Part shown: positions 8,771-19,172 of the stretch, one piece after another
Numbering within the stretch: the stretch's first letter is position 1
Layout of the letters: every line of letters begins with the position of its first letter
Source of the DNA: Caldalkalibacillus salinus
Lineage (GTDB): Bacteria; Bacillota; Bacilli; Caldalkalibacillales; JCM-10596
Assembly (NCBI RefSeq): GCF_016745835.1
Contig: NZ_JAERVL010000015.1
Span: 124,001-188,000 of the forward strand
DNA: 64,000 nucleotides
Direction: 5' to 3'
The notes under the pieces: model-generated
Database searches by the model: none
What the model was told of the DNA's origin: nothing
The model's input: the letters and a program-made list of their open reading frames with translations, nothing else
Program-made: the position numbers and the translations under genes

Positions 8771-11094
8771 TAAATTCTCTCTCCCACTAGTGCATGTCGC
8801 AATACTTCATCCATGTGCTCTACAGGAATGAACTTCAAGTCTTCTCTGACGCTTTCCGGTATATCATCGATGTCTTTTTCATTCTCTTTAGGCATCATCA
8901 CGGTCGTCAAACCTGCACGATGGGCCGCAAGCGACTTTTCCTTTAATCCCCCGATCGGAAGGACACGACCTCTTAATGTGACTTCACCCGTCATCCCAAT
9001 AAACCTCGATACCGATTTTCCAGACAATGCTGAGACGAGTGCGGTGGCCATTGTAATACCAGCCGAAGGACCGTCCTTAGGTATCGCGCCTTCTGGGACG
9101 TGAATATGAATATCTTTTTTCTCATGGAAATCAGGATCGATGCCCAGTTCATCTGAGCGAGAACGAATATAACTGAATGCTGCATGCGCAGATTCCTTCA
9201 TCACATCTCCTAATTTACCAGTGAGGGTCAGTTTCCCTTTGCCCGGTAGGACGGTGACTTCTATGCTTAACGTATCGCCTCCGACAGCGGTCCATGCTAA
9301 TCCAGTCGCTGCACCCACTTGGTCTTCTTCTTCAGCCAAGCCGTACCGATACTTCGGATTACCTAGCAATTGTTCCAGTGTATTCTCTGTCACAACAACC
9401 CGCTTTTTATCCCCAGCGACGAGGCGCTTCGCAGCCTTACGACAGACGTTTGCCATTTCACGCTCTAGGTTACGTACGCCTGCTTCCCTCGTGTACCGAC
9501 GGATGACTTTGACAATGGCTTCCTCGTGTACTTGCAGCATATTCTTACTTAAACCGTGCTCCTCCATCTGCTTTGGTAGCAGGTACTTCTGGGCGATATG
9601 TTTCTTTTCCTCTTCTGTGTACCCTGGGATATAGATCATTTCCATCCGGTCCAACAGAGGACGTGGAATGGTATGGGTCGTATTAGCCGTTGTGACAAAC
9701 ATGACGTGGGAAAGATCATAAGGCTCTTCAATAAAATGATCGCTAAAAGTGCTATTTTGCTCTGGGTCTAGTACTTCAAGCATCGCAGACGCGGGATCTC
9801 CTCTGAAGTCACTGGCCATTTTGTCAATTTCATCTAATAAGAAAACTGGATTGACTGTCCCGGCTGTTTTCATACCCTGAATAATACGCCCTGGAAGCGC
9901 GCCAACATACGTTCTTCTATGGCCACGAATTTCTGCTTCATCTCGAACACCGCCTAGAGAGATGCGTACAAATTCTCGACCTAGGGAGCGCGCAATCGAT
10001 TTAGCAAGGGACGTTTTCCCCACACCGGGTGGGCCTACGAGGCATAGGATAGGTCCTCGAATCTTCTGCACGAGCTTTTGAACAGAAAGGTATTCTAACA
10101 CTCTTTCCTTTGGTTTCTCTAGCCCGTAGTGATCTTCATCTAAAATTTCTTCCGCTCGATTGATGTCAAGGACATCCTCGGTGGTTTTCTCCCAAGGTAA
10201 ATCTAAGACCCAATCGATATAATTGCGAATGACACTGCTTTCAGCAGAAGTCGGTGGCATTTTTTCATATCGTTCTAGCTCTTTTTCAACCTTTTCGTGA
10301 ATGCGTTCTGGCACGTCTGCGTTCTCAAGTTTTTCACGAAGTTCTTCAACCTCACCCGCTTTTCCGTCCTTGTCACCAAGCTCTTTTTGAATGGCTTTCA
10401 TTTGTTCGCGCAGGTAGTATTCCTTCTGTGTTTTCTCCATGGACTTTTTCACGCGTTGGCCAATTTTGCGCTCGATTTCAAGGACTTCTTTCTCGTTACT
10501 AAGTATATCTAGAATTTTTTCTAAACGCGCCTGTGCATTGAAGGTTTCTAATATGTCCTGTTTATCGCTCATCTTCAGTGAAAGATGCGAAGCGATCATG
10601 TCTGCTAGACGTCCTGGCTCCTCAATGTCACGTACTGAGGCAAGGGTTTCAGCTGTCACCTTTTTAGATAGCTTGATGTACTGTTCAAACTGCTCAAGGA
10701 CCGTACGCATCATCGCTTCCGTTTCTGATGTTTGGTCGTCTTCATCTTCCACTTTTTCAAAAGTCACTTCGATATATTCGTCTAACATATTGAAGGACGT
10801 TATTTTCGCCCGACTCAACCCTTCAACCAAGACACGAATGGTCCCGTTAGGTAGTTTTAACATCTGCTTCACGTGTGCAATGGTTCCAACATCGAAGATT
10901 TGTTCTTCAGTTGGATCATCAATATGGATATCCTCTTGTGTTGCCAAGAGGATTTTATGGTCTTCTACCATGGATTGCTCAAGTGCTTTGACCGATTTCT
11001 CTCTTCCAACATCTAAATGGAGAACCATTGTTGGATACACGAGGAGCCCTCTTAAAGGCAACAGAGGGATGACTTTTTCTTTTACTTCCCCCAT
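8770..11094 (-). CDS. lonA: ATP-dependent Lon protease LonA
   Basis: A cytosolic hexameric AAA+ serine protease that degrades misfolded and regulatory proteins. In order it has a LAN substrate domain ([16 protein letters not shown]), a coiled middle region, Walker [10 protein letters not shown] near residue 350, Walker [10 protein letters not shown], and a protease domain with the catalytic serine in [14 protein letters not shown] and lysine in [14 protein letters not shown]. The start at 11094 (MGEVKEK) has a GGAGGTG site 9 bases upstream; an in-frame ATG at 11112 overlaps that site. The resulting 774 aa equals the length of B. subtilis LonA. Confidence 0.97.
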   Translation of the reverse strand: MGEVKEKVIPLLPLRGLLVYPTMVLHLDVGREKSVKALEQSMVEDHKILLATQEDIHIDDPTEEQIFDVGTIAHVKQMLKLPNGTIRVLVEGLSRAKITSFNMLDEYIEVTFEKVEDEDDQTSETEAMMRTVLEQFEQYIKLSKKVTAETLASVRDIEEPGRLADMIASHLSLKMSDKQDILETFNAQARLEKILDILSNEKEVLEIERKIGQRVKKSMEKTQKEYYLREQMKAIQKELGDKDGKAGEVEELREKLENADVPERIHEKVEKELERYEKMPPTSAESSVIRNYIDWVLDLPWEKTTEDVLDINRAEEILDEDHYGLEKPKERVLEYLSVQKLVQKIRGPILCLVGPPGVGKTSLAKSIARSLGREFVRISLGGVRDEAEIRGHRRTYVGALPGRIIQGMKTAGTVNPVFLLDEIDKMASDFRGDPASAMLEVLDPEQNSTFSDHFIEEPYDLSHVMFVTTANTTHTIPRPLLDRMEMIYIPGYTEEEKKHIAQKYLLPKQMEEHGLSKNMLQVHEEAIVKVIRRYTREAGVRNLEREMANVCRKAAKRLVAGDKKRVVVTENTLEQLLGNPKYRYGLAEEEDQVGAATGLAWTAVGGDTLSIEVTVLPGKGKLTLTGKLGDVMKESAHAAFSYIRSRSDELGIDPDFHEKKDIHIHVPEGAIPKDGPSAGITMATALVSALSGKSVSRFIGMTGEVTLRGRVLPIGGLKEKSLAAHRAGLTTVMMPKENEKDIDDIPESVREDLKFIPVEHMDEVLRHALVGERI

Positions 11095-11228
11095 AAACCT
11101 TAACACCTCCATTAGCTGTTTGTTCTATTTCAATGTTTGTATCATCTTGTAGTCCCAATACGGTGAATACAATGTGTGTTCAATTTTATCCTTTTATCTT
11201 GATTTTGTCTAACGTTAAACGCAAGCGC

Positions 11229-12914
11229 CTAATTATTCAAAGCAGGCGTTGATCCTGTGACGACATCCGTTTTGCTCGAAACGTCTGCCACCTTTGCTTT
11301 TTCATCGAGTAAAGCAAGCTTGAAGACTTCTTTTAGATCCTCTACAGGAATGACTTCAATCTGGTTCATTTCTTTAAAAATGGCCTGGTAGTTCTCTTTC
11401 GGTACGATCACCCTCGTTGCCCCTGCCTGAATGGCCGCTTCTACTTTGGCTACAACGCCACCGATCGGTTTGACTTTACCGTGTATGCTAATTTCACCCG
11501 TCATCGCCAGTTTGTTATCGACAGGCAAATTTTTAATGGCAGAATAGACAGCAGTGGCCATGGTGATCCCGGCAGATGGTCCGTCAATCGGGGTCCCACC
11601 TGGGAAATTCACGTGAAGGTCATAGCTATACGCATCAATATCTGTTCTTCTCAACACAGTGAGGACATTCTCGATCGATCCTTTGGCCATCGATTTACGC
11701 GTAACTGAACGACTGCTGCTTCCCATTGTCTCTTCATCGACAACCCCTGTAATATTGATGGTCCCTTTCCCCTTCTCTTTGGCTGGGTTGGCGGTGACCT
11801 CTATTTCCAATAGGGCACCCATATTGGGTCCAAATACAGCTAGACCGTTGACCAACCCTACTTGTGGGATTGGTGGCACTTTCTTCTCTGGACGAGGGGA
11901 GATTTGACTACTATGGATCACCCACTCAACGTCGCTTTCCTTAATTTTGTTACGTTCTTCACTTAAAGCGATACCGGCAGCTATTTGGACTACATTGACC
12001 GCTTCACGACCGTTTGTCGCATATTTGGTAATGACCTCTACGGCCTCAGGTTCATAATCAAACTTGATTTTTTCAGCCGCATCCCTTGCGATTTTACCTA
12101 TCTCATCAGGCTTGAGTGAACGGAAAAAGATTTCTAAACAACGCGAGCGTATAGCTGGAGGAATTTCGTCAGGCATGCGAGTCGTTGCCCCAACCATTCG
12201 GAAATCCGCCGGCAGTCCATTTTGAAAGATATCATGGACATGGCTCGGGATGTTCGTATTATCCTCATTGTAATAGGCACTCTCTAGATAGACTTTCCGA
12301 TCCTCTAATACCTTTAATAACTTATTCATTTGGATAGGGTGAAGTTCGCCGATTTCATCGATAAACAACAATCCACCGTGGGCCTTGGTTACAGCACCCG
12401 GTTTGGGCTGTGGTATACCTGCCTGCCCCATGGCACCCGCGCCTTGATAAATCGGGTCATGAACAGAGCCGATAAGGGGGTCTGCAATCCCTCTTTCATC
12501 AAACCTTGCCGTTGTGGCGTCCAATTCGGTAAAAGTGGCGTCATGTTTGAATGGGGATTTCAAACTTCTCTTCGCTTCTTCTAAAACTAACCGCGCAGCA
12601 GCCGTTTTTCCTACGCCGGGTGGGCCGTAGATAATCACATGCTGTGGGTTAGGTCCACATAATGCTGCTTTAAGTGCTCGGATACCCTCCTTCTGCCCGA
12701 TAATATCTTCAAATGTTTTCGGTCGCGTCCTTTCGTTTAGGGGTTCAGATAGCGAAATTTGTCTCAATTTCCTCAGTTGTTCAAGCTCTTTTTTGGACTC
12801 TTTATCCACGGCCACTTTACTAGTTCTTTGACTCTTAAGTAGGTTCCAAAAGTATAGTCCTATAATAATCCCAAAAAAGATCTGAACGAAGATGACGATT
12901 GCCATGATGTTCAT
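11229..12914 (-). CDS. lonB: Membrane-anchored Lon-like protease LonB
   Basis: LonB (561 aa) lacks the LAN domain and carries an N-terminal transmembrane helix (MAIVIFVQIFFGIIIGLYF). The AAA+ domain has Walker [11 protein letters not shown] and Walker B GLLFIDEIGELH. The protease domain has its serine in [13 protein letters not shown] and lysine in GGVVAKVEAA. In B. subtilis lonB is expressed in the forespore under sigma-F. The ATG at 12914 has a GGGAGGG site 7 bases upstream. The lonB-lonA order is conserved in Bacillales. Confidence 0.95.
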   Translation of the reverse strand: MNIMAIVIFVQIFFGIIIGLYFWNLLKSQRTSKVAVDKESKKELEQLRKLRQISLSEPLNERTRPKTFEDIIGQKEGIRALKAALCGPNPQHVIIYGPPGVGKTAAARLVLEEAKRSLKSPFKHDATFTELDATTARFDERGIADPLIGSVHDPIYQGAGAMGQAGIPQPKPGAVTKAHGGLLFIDEIGELHPIQMNKLLKVLEDRKVYLESAYYNEDNTNIPSHVHDIFQNGLPADFRMVGATTRMPDEIPPAIRSRCLEIFFRSLKPDEIGKIARDAAEKIKFDYEPEAVEVITKYATNGREAVNVVQIAAGIALSEERNKIKESDVEWVIHSSQISPRPEKKVPPIPQVGLVNGLAVFGPNMGALLEIEVTANPAKEKGKGTINITGVVDEETMGSSSRSVTRKSMAKGSIENVLTVLRRTDIDAYSYDLHVNFPGGTPIDGPSAGITMATAVYSAIKNLPVDNKLAMTGEISIHGKVKPIGGVVAKVEAAIQAGATRVIVPKENYQAIFKEMNQIEVIPVEDLKEVFKLALLDEKAKVADVSSKTDVVTGSTPALNN

Positions 12915-12983
12915 GAAATGACCCTCCCACAAATATTCTTAACGATATTTTGTAGTATTGCCTGTAGGAGGAAGAGATAAACA

Positions 12984-13013
12984 AAAAGCCATTTGAGAAC
13001 ATGCTCAAATGGC
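12984..13013 (-). terminator. Terminator after clpX
   Basis: On the minus strand GCCATTTGAG and CTCAAATGGC form a perfect 10-bp stem with a 6-base loop, followed by TTTTTG. It separates the clpX transcript from lonB. Confidence 0.85.
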
Positions 13014-13030
13014 CTTCTTTATTTTGGTAA

Positions 13031-14296
13031 CTATGCGCTTTCTTTTGGCTTGTTAACGATGACTTCTCCTTCTTTGGTCGTCAACGTTGGGGGCGTGTCA
13101 TTCTCGACCACTTCCTTCGTGATCGTACACTTGGAGATATCTTCTCGAGACGGTAGTTCATACATGACATCGAGCATAAGGGACTCAATAATAGAGCGAA
13201 GACCGCGTGCCCCTGTATTTCTCGTAATCGCCTCGTTGGCAATGGCACGCAACGCGTCCTCTTCAAATTCAAGCTCTACTTCATCCATCTCCAGCAATTT
13301 AGTGTATTGCTTAATGAGGGCATTCTTAGGCTCAGTAAGGATCTGAATTAAAGCATCCTCATCGAGCGGCTCTAAGGTTGAGATAACCGGTAAGCGTCCG
13401 ACGAACTCTGGTATTAACCCAAACTTTAGTAAATCTTCCGGTAAGGCCTTAGATAAGAACTCTCCCTCTTTGAGGTCAACCGTATCCTGCCCAGCACCAA
13501 AACCGATCACCTTTTTACCTATACGGCGTTTGATAATCTGTTCAATACCATCGAAGGCACCACCACATATAAATAGAATGTTAGAGGTGTCGATCTGAAT
13601 GAACTCTTGGTGAGGATGCTTACGACCCCCTTGGGGTGGTACGCTTGCTGTTGTGCCCTCAAGTATTTTAAGTAACGCTTGTTGAACCCCTTCGCCTGAT
13701 ACATCACGTGTAATGGATGGGTTCTCTGACTTACGAGCGACCTTATCAATTTCGTCAATATAAATAATCCCTTTTTCCGCCTTTTCCACATCATAATCTG
13801 CAGCTTGTATCAGTTTAAGCAGAATGTTTTCAACATCCTCCCCAACATATCCTGCTTCAGTCAATGATGTTGCATCCGCTATCGCGAATGGGACATTAAG
13901 AATGCGTGCCATCGTTTGGGCCAGTAAAGTTTTACCACTACCGGTTGGACCGAGCATTAAGATATTACTTTTTTGCAATTCTATATCCTCAAGTTTAACC
14001 CCGGAACCGACTCGCTTATAGTGGTTGTATACGGCAACGGATAGAGATTTTTTCGCTTGGTCTTGACCGATCACATAGTCATTGAGTATGTGGCGGATTT
14101 CTTGCGGTTTTGGAATTTCCTTTAGTTCTAATTCCTCTTCAGTTCCTAGTTCCTCTTCAACGATTTCAGTACATAACTCAATACATTCATCGCAGATATA
14201 GACACCAGGACCTGCCACGAGTTTACGTACTTGATCCTGTGATTTTCCGCAAAAAGAACACTTAAGCTGTCCTTTTTCATCATTAAATTTAAACAT
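13031..14296 (-). CDS. clpX: ClpX, AAA+ unfoldase subunit of ClpXP
   Basis: ClpX unfolds tagged substrates and threads them into ClpP. The N-terminal zinc-binding domain (CSFCGKSQ and ICDEC) selects adaptors and substrates. Walker A is GPTGSGKT, Walker B is IIYIDEIDK, the pore loop is in the VGEDVENI region, and the ClpP-docking IGF motif is in KKVIGFGAG. Length (421 aa) is normal. It follows clpP by 13 bases on the same strand, so the protease and its unfoldase are made from one transcript here. Confidence 0.97.
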   Translation of the reverse strand: MFKFNDEKGQLKCSFCGKSQDQVRKLVAGPGVYICDECIELCTEIVEEELGTEEELELKEIPKPQEIRHILNDYVIGQDQAKKSLSVAVYNHYKRVGSGVKLEDIELQKSNILMLGPTGSGKTLLAQTMARILNVPFAIADATSLTEAGYVGEDVENILLKLIQAADYDVEKAEKGIIYIDEIDKVARKSENPSITRDVSGEGVQQALLKILEGTTASVPPQGGRKHPHQEFIQIDTSNILFICGGAFDGIEQIIKRRIGKKVIGFGAGQDTVDLKEGEFLSKALPEDLLKFGLIPEFVGRLPVISTLEPLDEDALIQILTEPKNALIKQYTKLLEMDEVELEFEEDALRAIANEAITRNTGARGLRSIIESLMLDVMYELPSREDISKCTITKEVVENDTPPTLTTKEGEVIVNKPKESA

Positions 14297-14309
14297 TTTA
14301 CCACCCCTT

Positions 14310-14900
14310 TTATCTCTGATCGTTTCGGGTGATCACTTGATCCACCAATCCATATTTTTTAGCTTCGTCAGCACCCATAAAAAAGTCACGGTCTGTGTCT
14401 CTTTCGATCACTTCTAATGGTTGACCCGTTTGTTCAGCGTAGACACGGTTTAATTTTTTCCGCGTTTTGAGTATCCAATCGGCATGTATCTTAATATCGG
14501 CGGCTTGCCCTTTGACACCACCTAAAGGTTGGTGCATCATGATTTCGCTATTAGGTAAAGCGTAACGCTTTCCTTTTGTACCTGCCGCCAGTAGGAATGA
14601 ACCCATACTTGCAGCCATCCCGATACAAATGGTCGATACGTCTGGTTTTATGTACTGCATCGTGTCAAAAATGGCAAGTCCGGAGGTCACCGATCCTCCA
14701 GGTGAGTTTATGTATAAGCTAATATCTTTATCGGGGTCTTCCGCGGCTAAAAACAGCAGTTGGGCTACAACGACGTTGGATACGTGATCATCAATAGCAG
14801 TACCGATAAAGATGATACGGTCTTTTAGCAGTCGAGAGTATATATCGTAAGCTTTTTCTCCTCTATTTGTCTGCTCGACGACCATTGGTACGACTGGCAT
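14310..14900 (-). CDS. clpP: ClpP, ATP-dependent Clp protease proteolytic subunit
   Basis: ClpP forms a tetradecameric chamber. The catalytic serine lies in [11 protein letters not shown], the histidine in [12 protein letters not shown] and the aspartate in RDTDRDFFM. Length (196 aa) is typical of full-size ClpP. In B. subtilis clpP maps elsewhere, whereas here it lies directly before clpX and after tig, the order common in most other bacteria. No CtsR operator is obvious upstream. A second clpP elsewhere in the genome cannot be excluded. Confidence 0.96.
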   Translation of the reverse strand: MPVVPMVVEQTNRGEKAYDIYSRLLKDRIIFIGTAIDDHVSNVVVAQLLFLAAEDPDKDISLYINSPGGSVTSGLAIFDTMQYIKPDVSTICIGMAASMGSFLLAAGTKGKRYALPNSEIMMHQPLGGVKGQAADIKIHADWILKTRKKLNRVYAEQTGQPLEVIERDTDRDFFMGADEAKKYGLVDQVITRNDQR

Positions 14901-14980
14901 ATCTTGAACACTCCCTTCTTCATAACATACGGGGTGAACTTAAGGGGTATGCACATATTCAGCATATAAAATTTGGATGT

Positions 14981-15010
14981 AATAAACAAGGCACGAAAAC
15001 TCGCGCCTTG
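14981..15010 (-). terminator. Hairpin after tig
   Basis: On the minus strand CAAGGCGCGA and TCGTGCCTTG pair around a 4-base loop, followed by TTTATT. The T-tract is short, so some read-through into clpP is plausible. Confidence 0.6.
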
Positions 15011-15034
15011 CTTTATCCTTATTTTAATTTATAT

Positions 15035-16321
15035 TTATGCTACAGTCTTACTGTTGTTCACAAGAAGATCGACCGCTTTACGAATTTTAAGGTCTCCTTC
15101 TAGAGATTCAAGATTACCGCCTAGACGTTGTTTAATGTCATTGGCCTCCATATTGTACATTTCAGCCATTTTGTTGAGCTCTTCTTCAACTTCGTCTTCT
15201 GTCACTGCTATATCCTCTGTGTTCACAATCGCTTCAAGTGTAAGGTTCACACGTACGCGCTTCTCTGCATCTTGTTTGAACTGTTCTTGTAGACTTTCTT
15301 TGTCTTGGCCAGAGAATTGGAAGTACAGATCGAGGTTCATGCCTTGCATTTGTAAACGCTGTTCAAATTCTCTCGTCATTTGGTCCACTTCTTGATCAAC
15401 CATGGCTTGAGGAATGTCAACTGTGGCGTTTTCAGCTGCTTTTTCAATCACAGTGTCCTTCTTGTAGTTCTCTTCCTCTTGGTCTGCTTTTTCTTCAAGC
15501 TTCTTACGGAGGTCTGCTTTGTACTCTTCAAGCGTCTCAAATTCAGACACGTCTTTGGCAAACTCATCGTCGAGCTCAGGTAATTCCTTACGCTTGATCT
15601 CATTGACTTTCACTTTGAAGCTAGCTTCTTTTCCGGCTAATTCTTCAGCTTGGTAGTCTTCTGGGAAAGTGACGGTAATCGTCTTTTCCTCATCTTTTTT
15701 CGTGCCGATCAATTGCTCTTCAAACCCAGGAATGAAGCTGTTAGAACCGATCTCTAGAGAATGGTTCTCACCTTTTCCTCCTTCAAAAGGCTCATCTCCA
15801 AGGAACCCTTCAAAATCGATCACAGCGGTGTCGCCGTTCTCAACTGCTCCGTCTTCAACTACGACAAGCTCTGCTTGACGGTCACGCACACGGTTCAGTT
15901 CTTCTTCCACATCTTCGTCCTTCACACTGAAGTCCTTCTCTGGTATTTCAAGACCCTTGTATTCGCCAAGCTCGACTTCAGGTTTCACCGTTACGGTCGC
16001 TTTAAAGATAAGGTTCTTACCCTGTTCCATTTGTTCAACGTCAACTTCCGGACGGTCTACAGGTTCAATTCCTGTCTCATCAATCGCTTTGCCGTAAGCG
16101 TCAGGTAGAATAATATCTAACGCATCTTGGTATAACGATTCAACTCCAAATCTGGCATCAAAGATTTTACGTGGCACTCTTCCTTTACGGAAACCAGGTA
16201 CGTTCACCTTATTTACAACTTTTTTAAATGCTTTGTCTAGGGCTTCTTCGACTTCTTGTGCATCAACTTCAACCGTTAATACCCCTTCGTTCTTTTCTAG
16301 TTTTTCCCATTTGGCACTCAT
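15035..16321 (-). CDS. tig: Trigger factor, ribosome-associated chaperone and prolyl isomerase
   Basis: Trigger factor (428 aa) binds at the ribosomal exit tunnel. The N-terminal ribosome-binding domain carries the GFRKGRVPR signature ([15 protein letters not shown]). The FKBP-type PPIase domain is seen around residues 160-245 ([21 protein letters not shown]), and the acidic helical C-terminal domain follows. It is downstream of the TPR gene and upstream of clpP/clpX, as in the standard tig-clp cluster. A clear sigma-A promoter lies about 110 bases upstream. Confidence 0.97.
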   Translation of the reverse strand: MSAKWEKLEKNEGVLTVEVDAQEVEEALDKAFKKVVNKVNVPGFRKGRVPRKIFDARFGVESLYQDALDIILPDAYGKAIDETGIEPVDRPEVDVEQMEQGKNLIFKATVTVKPEVELGEYKGLEIPEKDFSVKDEDVEEELNRVRDRQAELVVVEDGAVENGDTAVIDFEGFLGDEPFEGGKGENHSLEIGSNSFIPGFEEQLIGTKKDEEKTITVTFPEDYQAEELAGKEASFKVKVNEIKRKELPELDDEFAKDVSEFETLEEYKADLRKKLEEKADQEEENYKKDTVIEKAAENATVDIPQAMVDQEVDQMTREFEQRLQMQGMNLDLYFQFSGQDKESLQEQFKQDAEKRVRVNLTLEAIVNTEDIAVTEDEVEEELNKMAEMYNMEANDIKQRLGGNLESLEGDLKIRKAVDLLVNNSKTVA

Positions 16322-16427
16322 TTTATGCTTTCCCTCCTATGTATCTTACCGCTTTTTTAGCGAATAAATGTCGTCATTGCTGTTACGTTTCATAATTTAC
16401 TGTATGATTCCGCAGTATAACCACCTT

Positions 16428-16455
16428 ATTATAACACATCATTGTTCGTTTTCAA
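16428..16455 (-). promoter_or_regulatory. Sigma-A promoter for tig
   Basis: On the minus strand TTGAAA (16450-16455) and TATAAT (16428-16433) are separated by 16 bases, with a TGT extension before the -10. It sits just after the TPR gene and about 107 bases before the tig start codon. Confidence 0.7.
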
Positions 16456-16464
16456 GTGATGCGC

Positions 16465-17274
16465 TTACTGGTTAAAGCTAAGTAATAGCGCTTCAAAACG
16501 TTGTTCATAATACTGCAAAGTAGATACCGTTTCTTCATATCTTTGGCTGATCGTATTGCGCAGCTGCAATTCCTTCGTTTCAGGTGTGATCATTCTAAGA
16601 GTATATAAATGAAGGCCGGCTGTCCAGCTTAAGGTATCGTCAATTTCTGGTAGAAAAGGATAATGTTTTTCTAAAAAATAAAACCACACTTCCGCGCCCA
16701 TTTGGATGACAGTCGGATTATCATAAGTGTAATCTTGTAACGATTGTAATGGTTTGACGTACGTTTCGGGCCAATCTTCCTTAAGCAGTGGCACCTCTTC
16801 AAGCGTAACCGTCTCTGAATGCTCTCCTTTTCGGATGGGATAAGACCACGAACCTGGGCACACTTGCTTGCATTCTTGTAGCATCTTTGTCTTCAGCAGA
16901 TGGTCTCCTTCCTCATATATAAGGAACGTTTCTATTAACTCATGTACCTCTTCTTGCATGAATCCAAACATCTGATCAAATGTTTCCCACTGCTGTTTCA
17001 TATTCTCCTGCAATAACTGTTTGCGCCACAGTTGTAAACGGTCTGGTTCTACGACTACAGTTTGATTTGATGTCGTCTCAGGCTCTAACGACCGTCTAAG
17101 ATCATCTAGAGCTTCTAGAATTTGGTTCGCTTCTTCATGATTGGGGTCTATTTCTAATACTTGTTCTAAATGTTTTTCTGCTTCTTCATACTCGTCCTCT
17201 TCTATCGCTTTGACCGCTTTTTTAATATATAGTTGGGCTAGATTAGGAAAGAGGATGAGGTTGTCTTCGGACAT
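16465..17274 (-). CDS. ysoA: TPR-repeat protein, YsoA-like
   Basis: A 269-residue soluble protein. Residues about 10-60 contain tetratricopeptide repeat sequence (AVKAIEEDEYEEAEKHLEQV followed by EIDPNHEEANQIL), which usually mediates protein-protein contacts. The remainder is helical and of unknown role. Position directly upstream of tig matches ysoA of B. subtilis, and that synteny is the main basis for the name. Its partner is unknown. Confidence 0.75.
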   Translation of the reverse strand: MSEDNLILFPNLAQLYIKKAVKAIEEDEYEEAEKHLEQVLEIDPNHEEANQILEALDDLRRSLEPETTSNQTVVVEPDRLQLWRKQLLQENMKQQWETFDQMFGFMQEEVHELIETFLIYEEGDHLLKTKMLQECKQVCPGSWSYPIRKGEHSETVTLEEVPLLKEDWPETYVKPLQSLQDYTYDNPTVIQMGAEVWFYFLEKHYPFLPEIDDTLSWTAGLHLYTLRMITPETKELQLRNTISQRYEETVSTLQYYEQRFEALLLSFNQ

Positions 17275-17487
17275 AAATGGGACTCCTTTTGATATATGCT
17301 ATGTGAGTTATATCATATATGGCGTGGTGGTGTAAAATGTATCTACTAAATATATTTGTCCAAACTTTCAATCGAGTAAACCATGTTTCAACAACATAAA
17401 TATATTTTACCCAACTTTACCACCCTAAATTTCGAGGTTTGTTTGAATACATCATTTGAAGACCGACAGGTTTGGCTGATTGGCCTT

Positions 17488-18006
17488 TTAATCTATAACA
17501 CTCTTAATGTCACTAACGATTTGAGGATCATAATCTAGCTTCATTTGAATGGTTTCCTGATGTTGTTCCCCACCAGTTGTTGTCCAATAGATAATCATAA
17601 ATGTACTTTTTTCAATATCTTTGATACTTAGGTTTTTATCTGGATAAAATCCCCCTCCGCCTACTTTTACGGGACCATCCCTAAGTCTTTCAGCGTTGAA
17701 AGTAGACGTTCCTTTTGGTCTTTCTCCATCCTTAAAAAAGTTATAGACCTCTACCTTAACTTTTCCCGTTAAATCATTTACATCACCTAAAAAGGCAACA
17801 GTATGACTTCCAGACATACCGTGTTCTCCCACTCCTAACCAAGCAAGTTGATAATTTGTTATCTCCCATTCCTCGCCTTGACCACTCATTTTTAATAAAT
17901 ACTGAGTGTGATCTATAGTAGTAGGAAAATACAGTTTAACGACCGCAAAAGTTAGGAGATTGGTAATAACTATTATGCCAATCACGTTTTTAAGTTTTAA
18001 ACTCAT
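17488..18006 (-). CDS. Unknown membrane-anchored extracytoplasmic protein
   Basis: I do not recognise this 172-residue protein. Residues about 7-25 (VIGIIVITNLLTFAVVKLY) form one membrane anchor or signal segment. The rest is a predicted exported beta-rich domain with a Gly-rich stretch (KVGGGGFYPD) and no cysteine. An AAGGGG ribosome binding site precedes the ATG. The gene is more AT-rich than the neighbouring ysoA and tig. It begins a segment with no counterpart in the conserved Bacillus order, next to the 126-bp repeat copy 1. Confidence 0.65.
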   Translation of the reverse strand: MSLKLKNVIGIIVITNLLTFAVVKLYFPTTIDHTQYLLKMSGQGEEWEITNYQLAWLGVGEHGMSGSHTVAFLGDVNDLTGKVKVEVYNFFKDGERPKGTSTFNAERLRDGPVKVGGGGFYPDKNLSIKDIEKSTFMIIYWTTTGGEQHQETIQMKLDYDPQIVSDIKSVID

Positions 18007-18071
18007 GCTGTTCCCCTTTTCCTATAAAATTACAGTTGACCCTTTAAATCAACAATTACAGTTTAAAACAT

Positions 18072-18197
18072 TTCGTCATAAAAAATAAGCCTCCAATATC
18101 GTTAAATTCTAGTTGCGGCCGTGTGGTTCATATCTGTATATTCGGATAATAAACGTTGTACTAACCGTCTCATTTAACATCATTGAACGCTTATCTA
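18072..18197. repeat. 126-bp direct repeat, copy 1
   Basis: This stretch matches 20752-20877 in the same orientation with only scattered differences. Both copies share the start TTCGTCATAAAAAA, the middle ATCGTTAAATTCTAGTTGCG, and the end CATTGAACGCTTATCTA. In copy 2 the CAT is the start codon (minus strand) of the decayed integrase, so copy 1 is a duplicate of the integrase 5' end and upstream region. Copy 1 lies between two unrelated genes. Confidence 0.85.
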
Positions 18198-18447
18198 GCG
18201 GGTTTAGTATTTAATCCTCTTGTTTACATTCGTAGTAAAACGATTATAGATTATAAGCAAAAATGAGCTTGGCGAACATACACCAAAACTCTTTTCTTTT
18301 TAAATCCGTTATTAAACTAAAGCCCCTGTTAGTTTAAGTGCAATATTTCACAATCTAAGAAAGAATGCGACATCATACTTATAGAAAGACCTGAAATGAT
18401 TTAAGGCAGACCCAGATAAAGTTAATTATTCTATTTTAGCATAAAAT
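18198..18447. other. AT-rich non-coding stretch after repeat copy 1
   Basis: No open frame with a ribosome binding site is seen here. The stretch runs from the end of repeat copy 1 to the hairpin at the 3' side of the AhpD-like gene. No copy of the tRNA-Arg 3' end is present, which would have marked a clean distal attachment site. Confidence 0.4.
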
Positions 18448-18485
18448 GGAAAAGCATCCAATTTGGTTCATTTGGATGCCTTTTT
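18448..18485. terminator. Bidirectional terminator downstream of the AhpD-like gene
   Basis: GCATCCAA and TTGGATGC pair around a 10-base loop, with an A-run on one side and a T-run on the other. It can therefore end transcription from either strand; the likely user is the minus-strand gene at 18529-18972. Confidence 0.75.
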
Positions 18486-18528
18486 CTACAATCTAAGACG
18501 GACACTATAAGATGTTCGTTGTGAATAA

Positions 18529-18972
18529 TTAATTTTTTGTTGCTGTATTCCCCATTGCAATAGAAATTCTATTCAAGCTGTTAATTTGATTGATTATTAG
18601 AACAAGGTCAACATATTGTCTCTCGTCATAATGTTCACGTACTCGTTGATAAAGCTCATTTGGTACACGTTTTGTCGGGATTAAAGTCACGTACTCTGTC
18701 AACTCAAGAGCTACTTTTTCTGCATCTGTGTAAAATGTACACTCTCTCCAAGCACTAATACAATATAAACGTTGTTCCGTTTCTCCCATTTTCTTAGCAT
18801 CAGCTGTATGCATGTTAATACAATAAGCACAACCATTTATTTGAGAAGCTCGAATTTTAATAAGTTCACGAAGTTTACGGTCTATACCTGTATTTTTTGT
18901 ATACTTCTCCATTTCCATCAATATTTTAAGTGCTTCTGGTGCTACATTGTAATAATCAATTCTTTGTTCCAA
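18529..18972 (-). CDS. Carboxymuconolactone decarboxylase / AhpD-like protein
   Basis: A 147-residue protein of the AhpD-like fold. The redox motif CAYCINMHTADAKKMG (CxxC followed by a histidine three residues later) is the hallmark of alkylhydroperoxidase-type members, which reduce peroxides through the cysteine pair. The start is TTG, with an excellent AAGGAGG site 8 bases upstream. It is divergent from an Rrf2 regulator, with a strong promoter and a 15-bp palindrome between them. This suggests redox-controlled expression. The physiological substrate is not known. Confidence 0.9.
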   Translation of the reverse strand: MEQRIDYYNVAPEALKILMEMEKYTKNTGIDRKLRELIKIRASQINGCAYCINMHTADAKKMGETEQRLYCISAWRECTFYTDAEKVALELTEYVTLIPTKRVPNELYQRVREHYDERQYVDLVLIINQINSLNRISIAMGNTATKN

Positions 18973-19015
18973 TTTAATTACCTCCTTAAATAGGTTCTCA
19001 CAATTAAAGACTAAT

Positions 19016-19030
19016 TTAATCGACGATTAA
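19016..19030. promoter_or_regulatory. Perfect palindrome at the transcription start of the AhpD-like gene (candidate Rrf2 operator)
   Basis: TTAATCG-A-CGATTAA is a perfect inverted repeat with 7-base arms. It begins where transcription from the promoter at 19039-19068 should start, so a bound protein would block the AhpD-like gene. The divergent Rrf2 regulator is the natural candidate to bind it; this is an inference. Confidence 0.55.
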
Positions 19031-19038
19031 CACTGTCT

Positions 19039-19068
19039 ATAATATATGCTATAATTACTTTTTGTCAA
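19039..19068 (-). promoter_or_regulatory. Sigma-A promoter of the AhpD-like gene
   Basis: On the minus strand a consensus TTGACA (19063-19068) is followed after 18 bases by TATTAT (19039-19044). It lies about 70 bases upstream of the TTG start. Confidence 0.65.
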
Positions 19069-19102
19069 ATAAATATATTTACCTATAAGAGATTTCTTTC
19101 AT

Positions 19103-19131
19103 TTGACTAACACTCAAAATACTCTTAAGAT
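19103..19131 (+). promoter_or_regulatory. Putative promoter of the Rrf2 regulator
   Basis: TTGACT (19103-19108) and TAAGAT (19126-19131) are separated by 17 bases, about 40 bases upstream of the regulator's ATG. Confidence 0.5.
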
Positions 19132-19172
19132 ACAATTTGATAACCCTTAAAATTAAAAGCAGGTGAGTTTAT

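Noticed and set aside
10439-11152. A 237-codon open frame on the plus strand
   Set aside because: It is antisense to lonA, has serine-rich low-complexity translation, and lacks a supporting ribosome binding site; lonA is certain.
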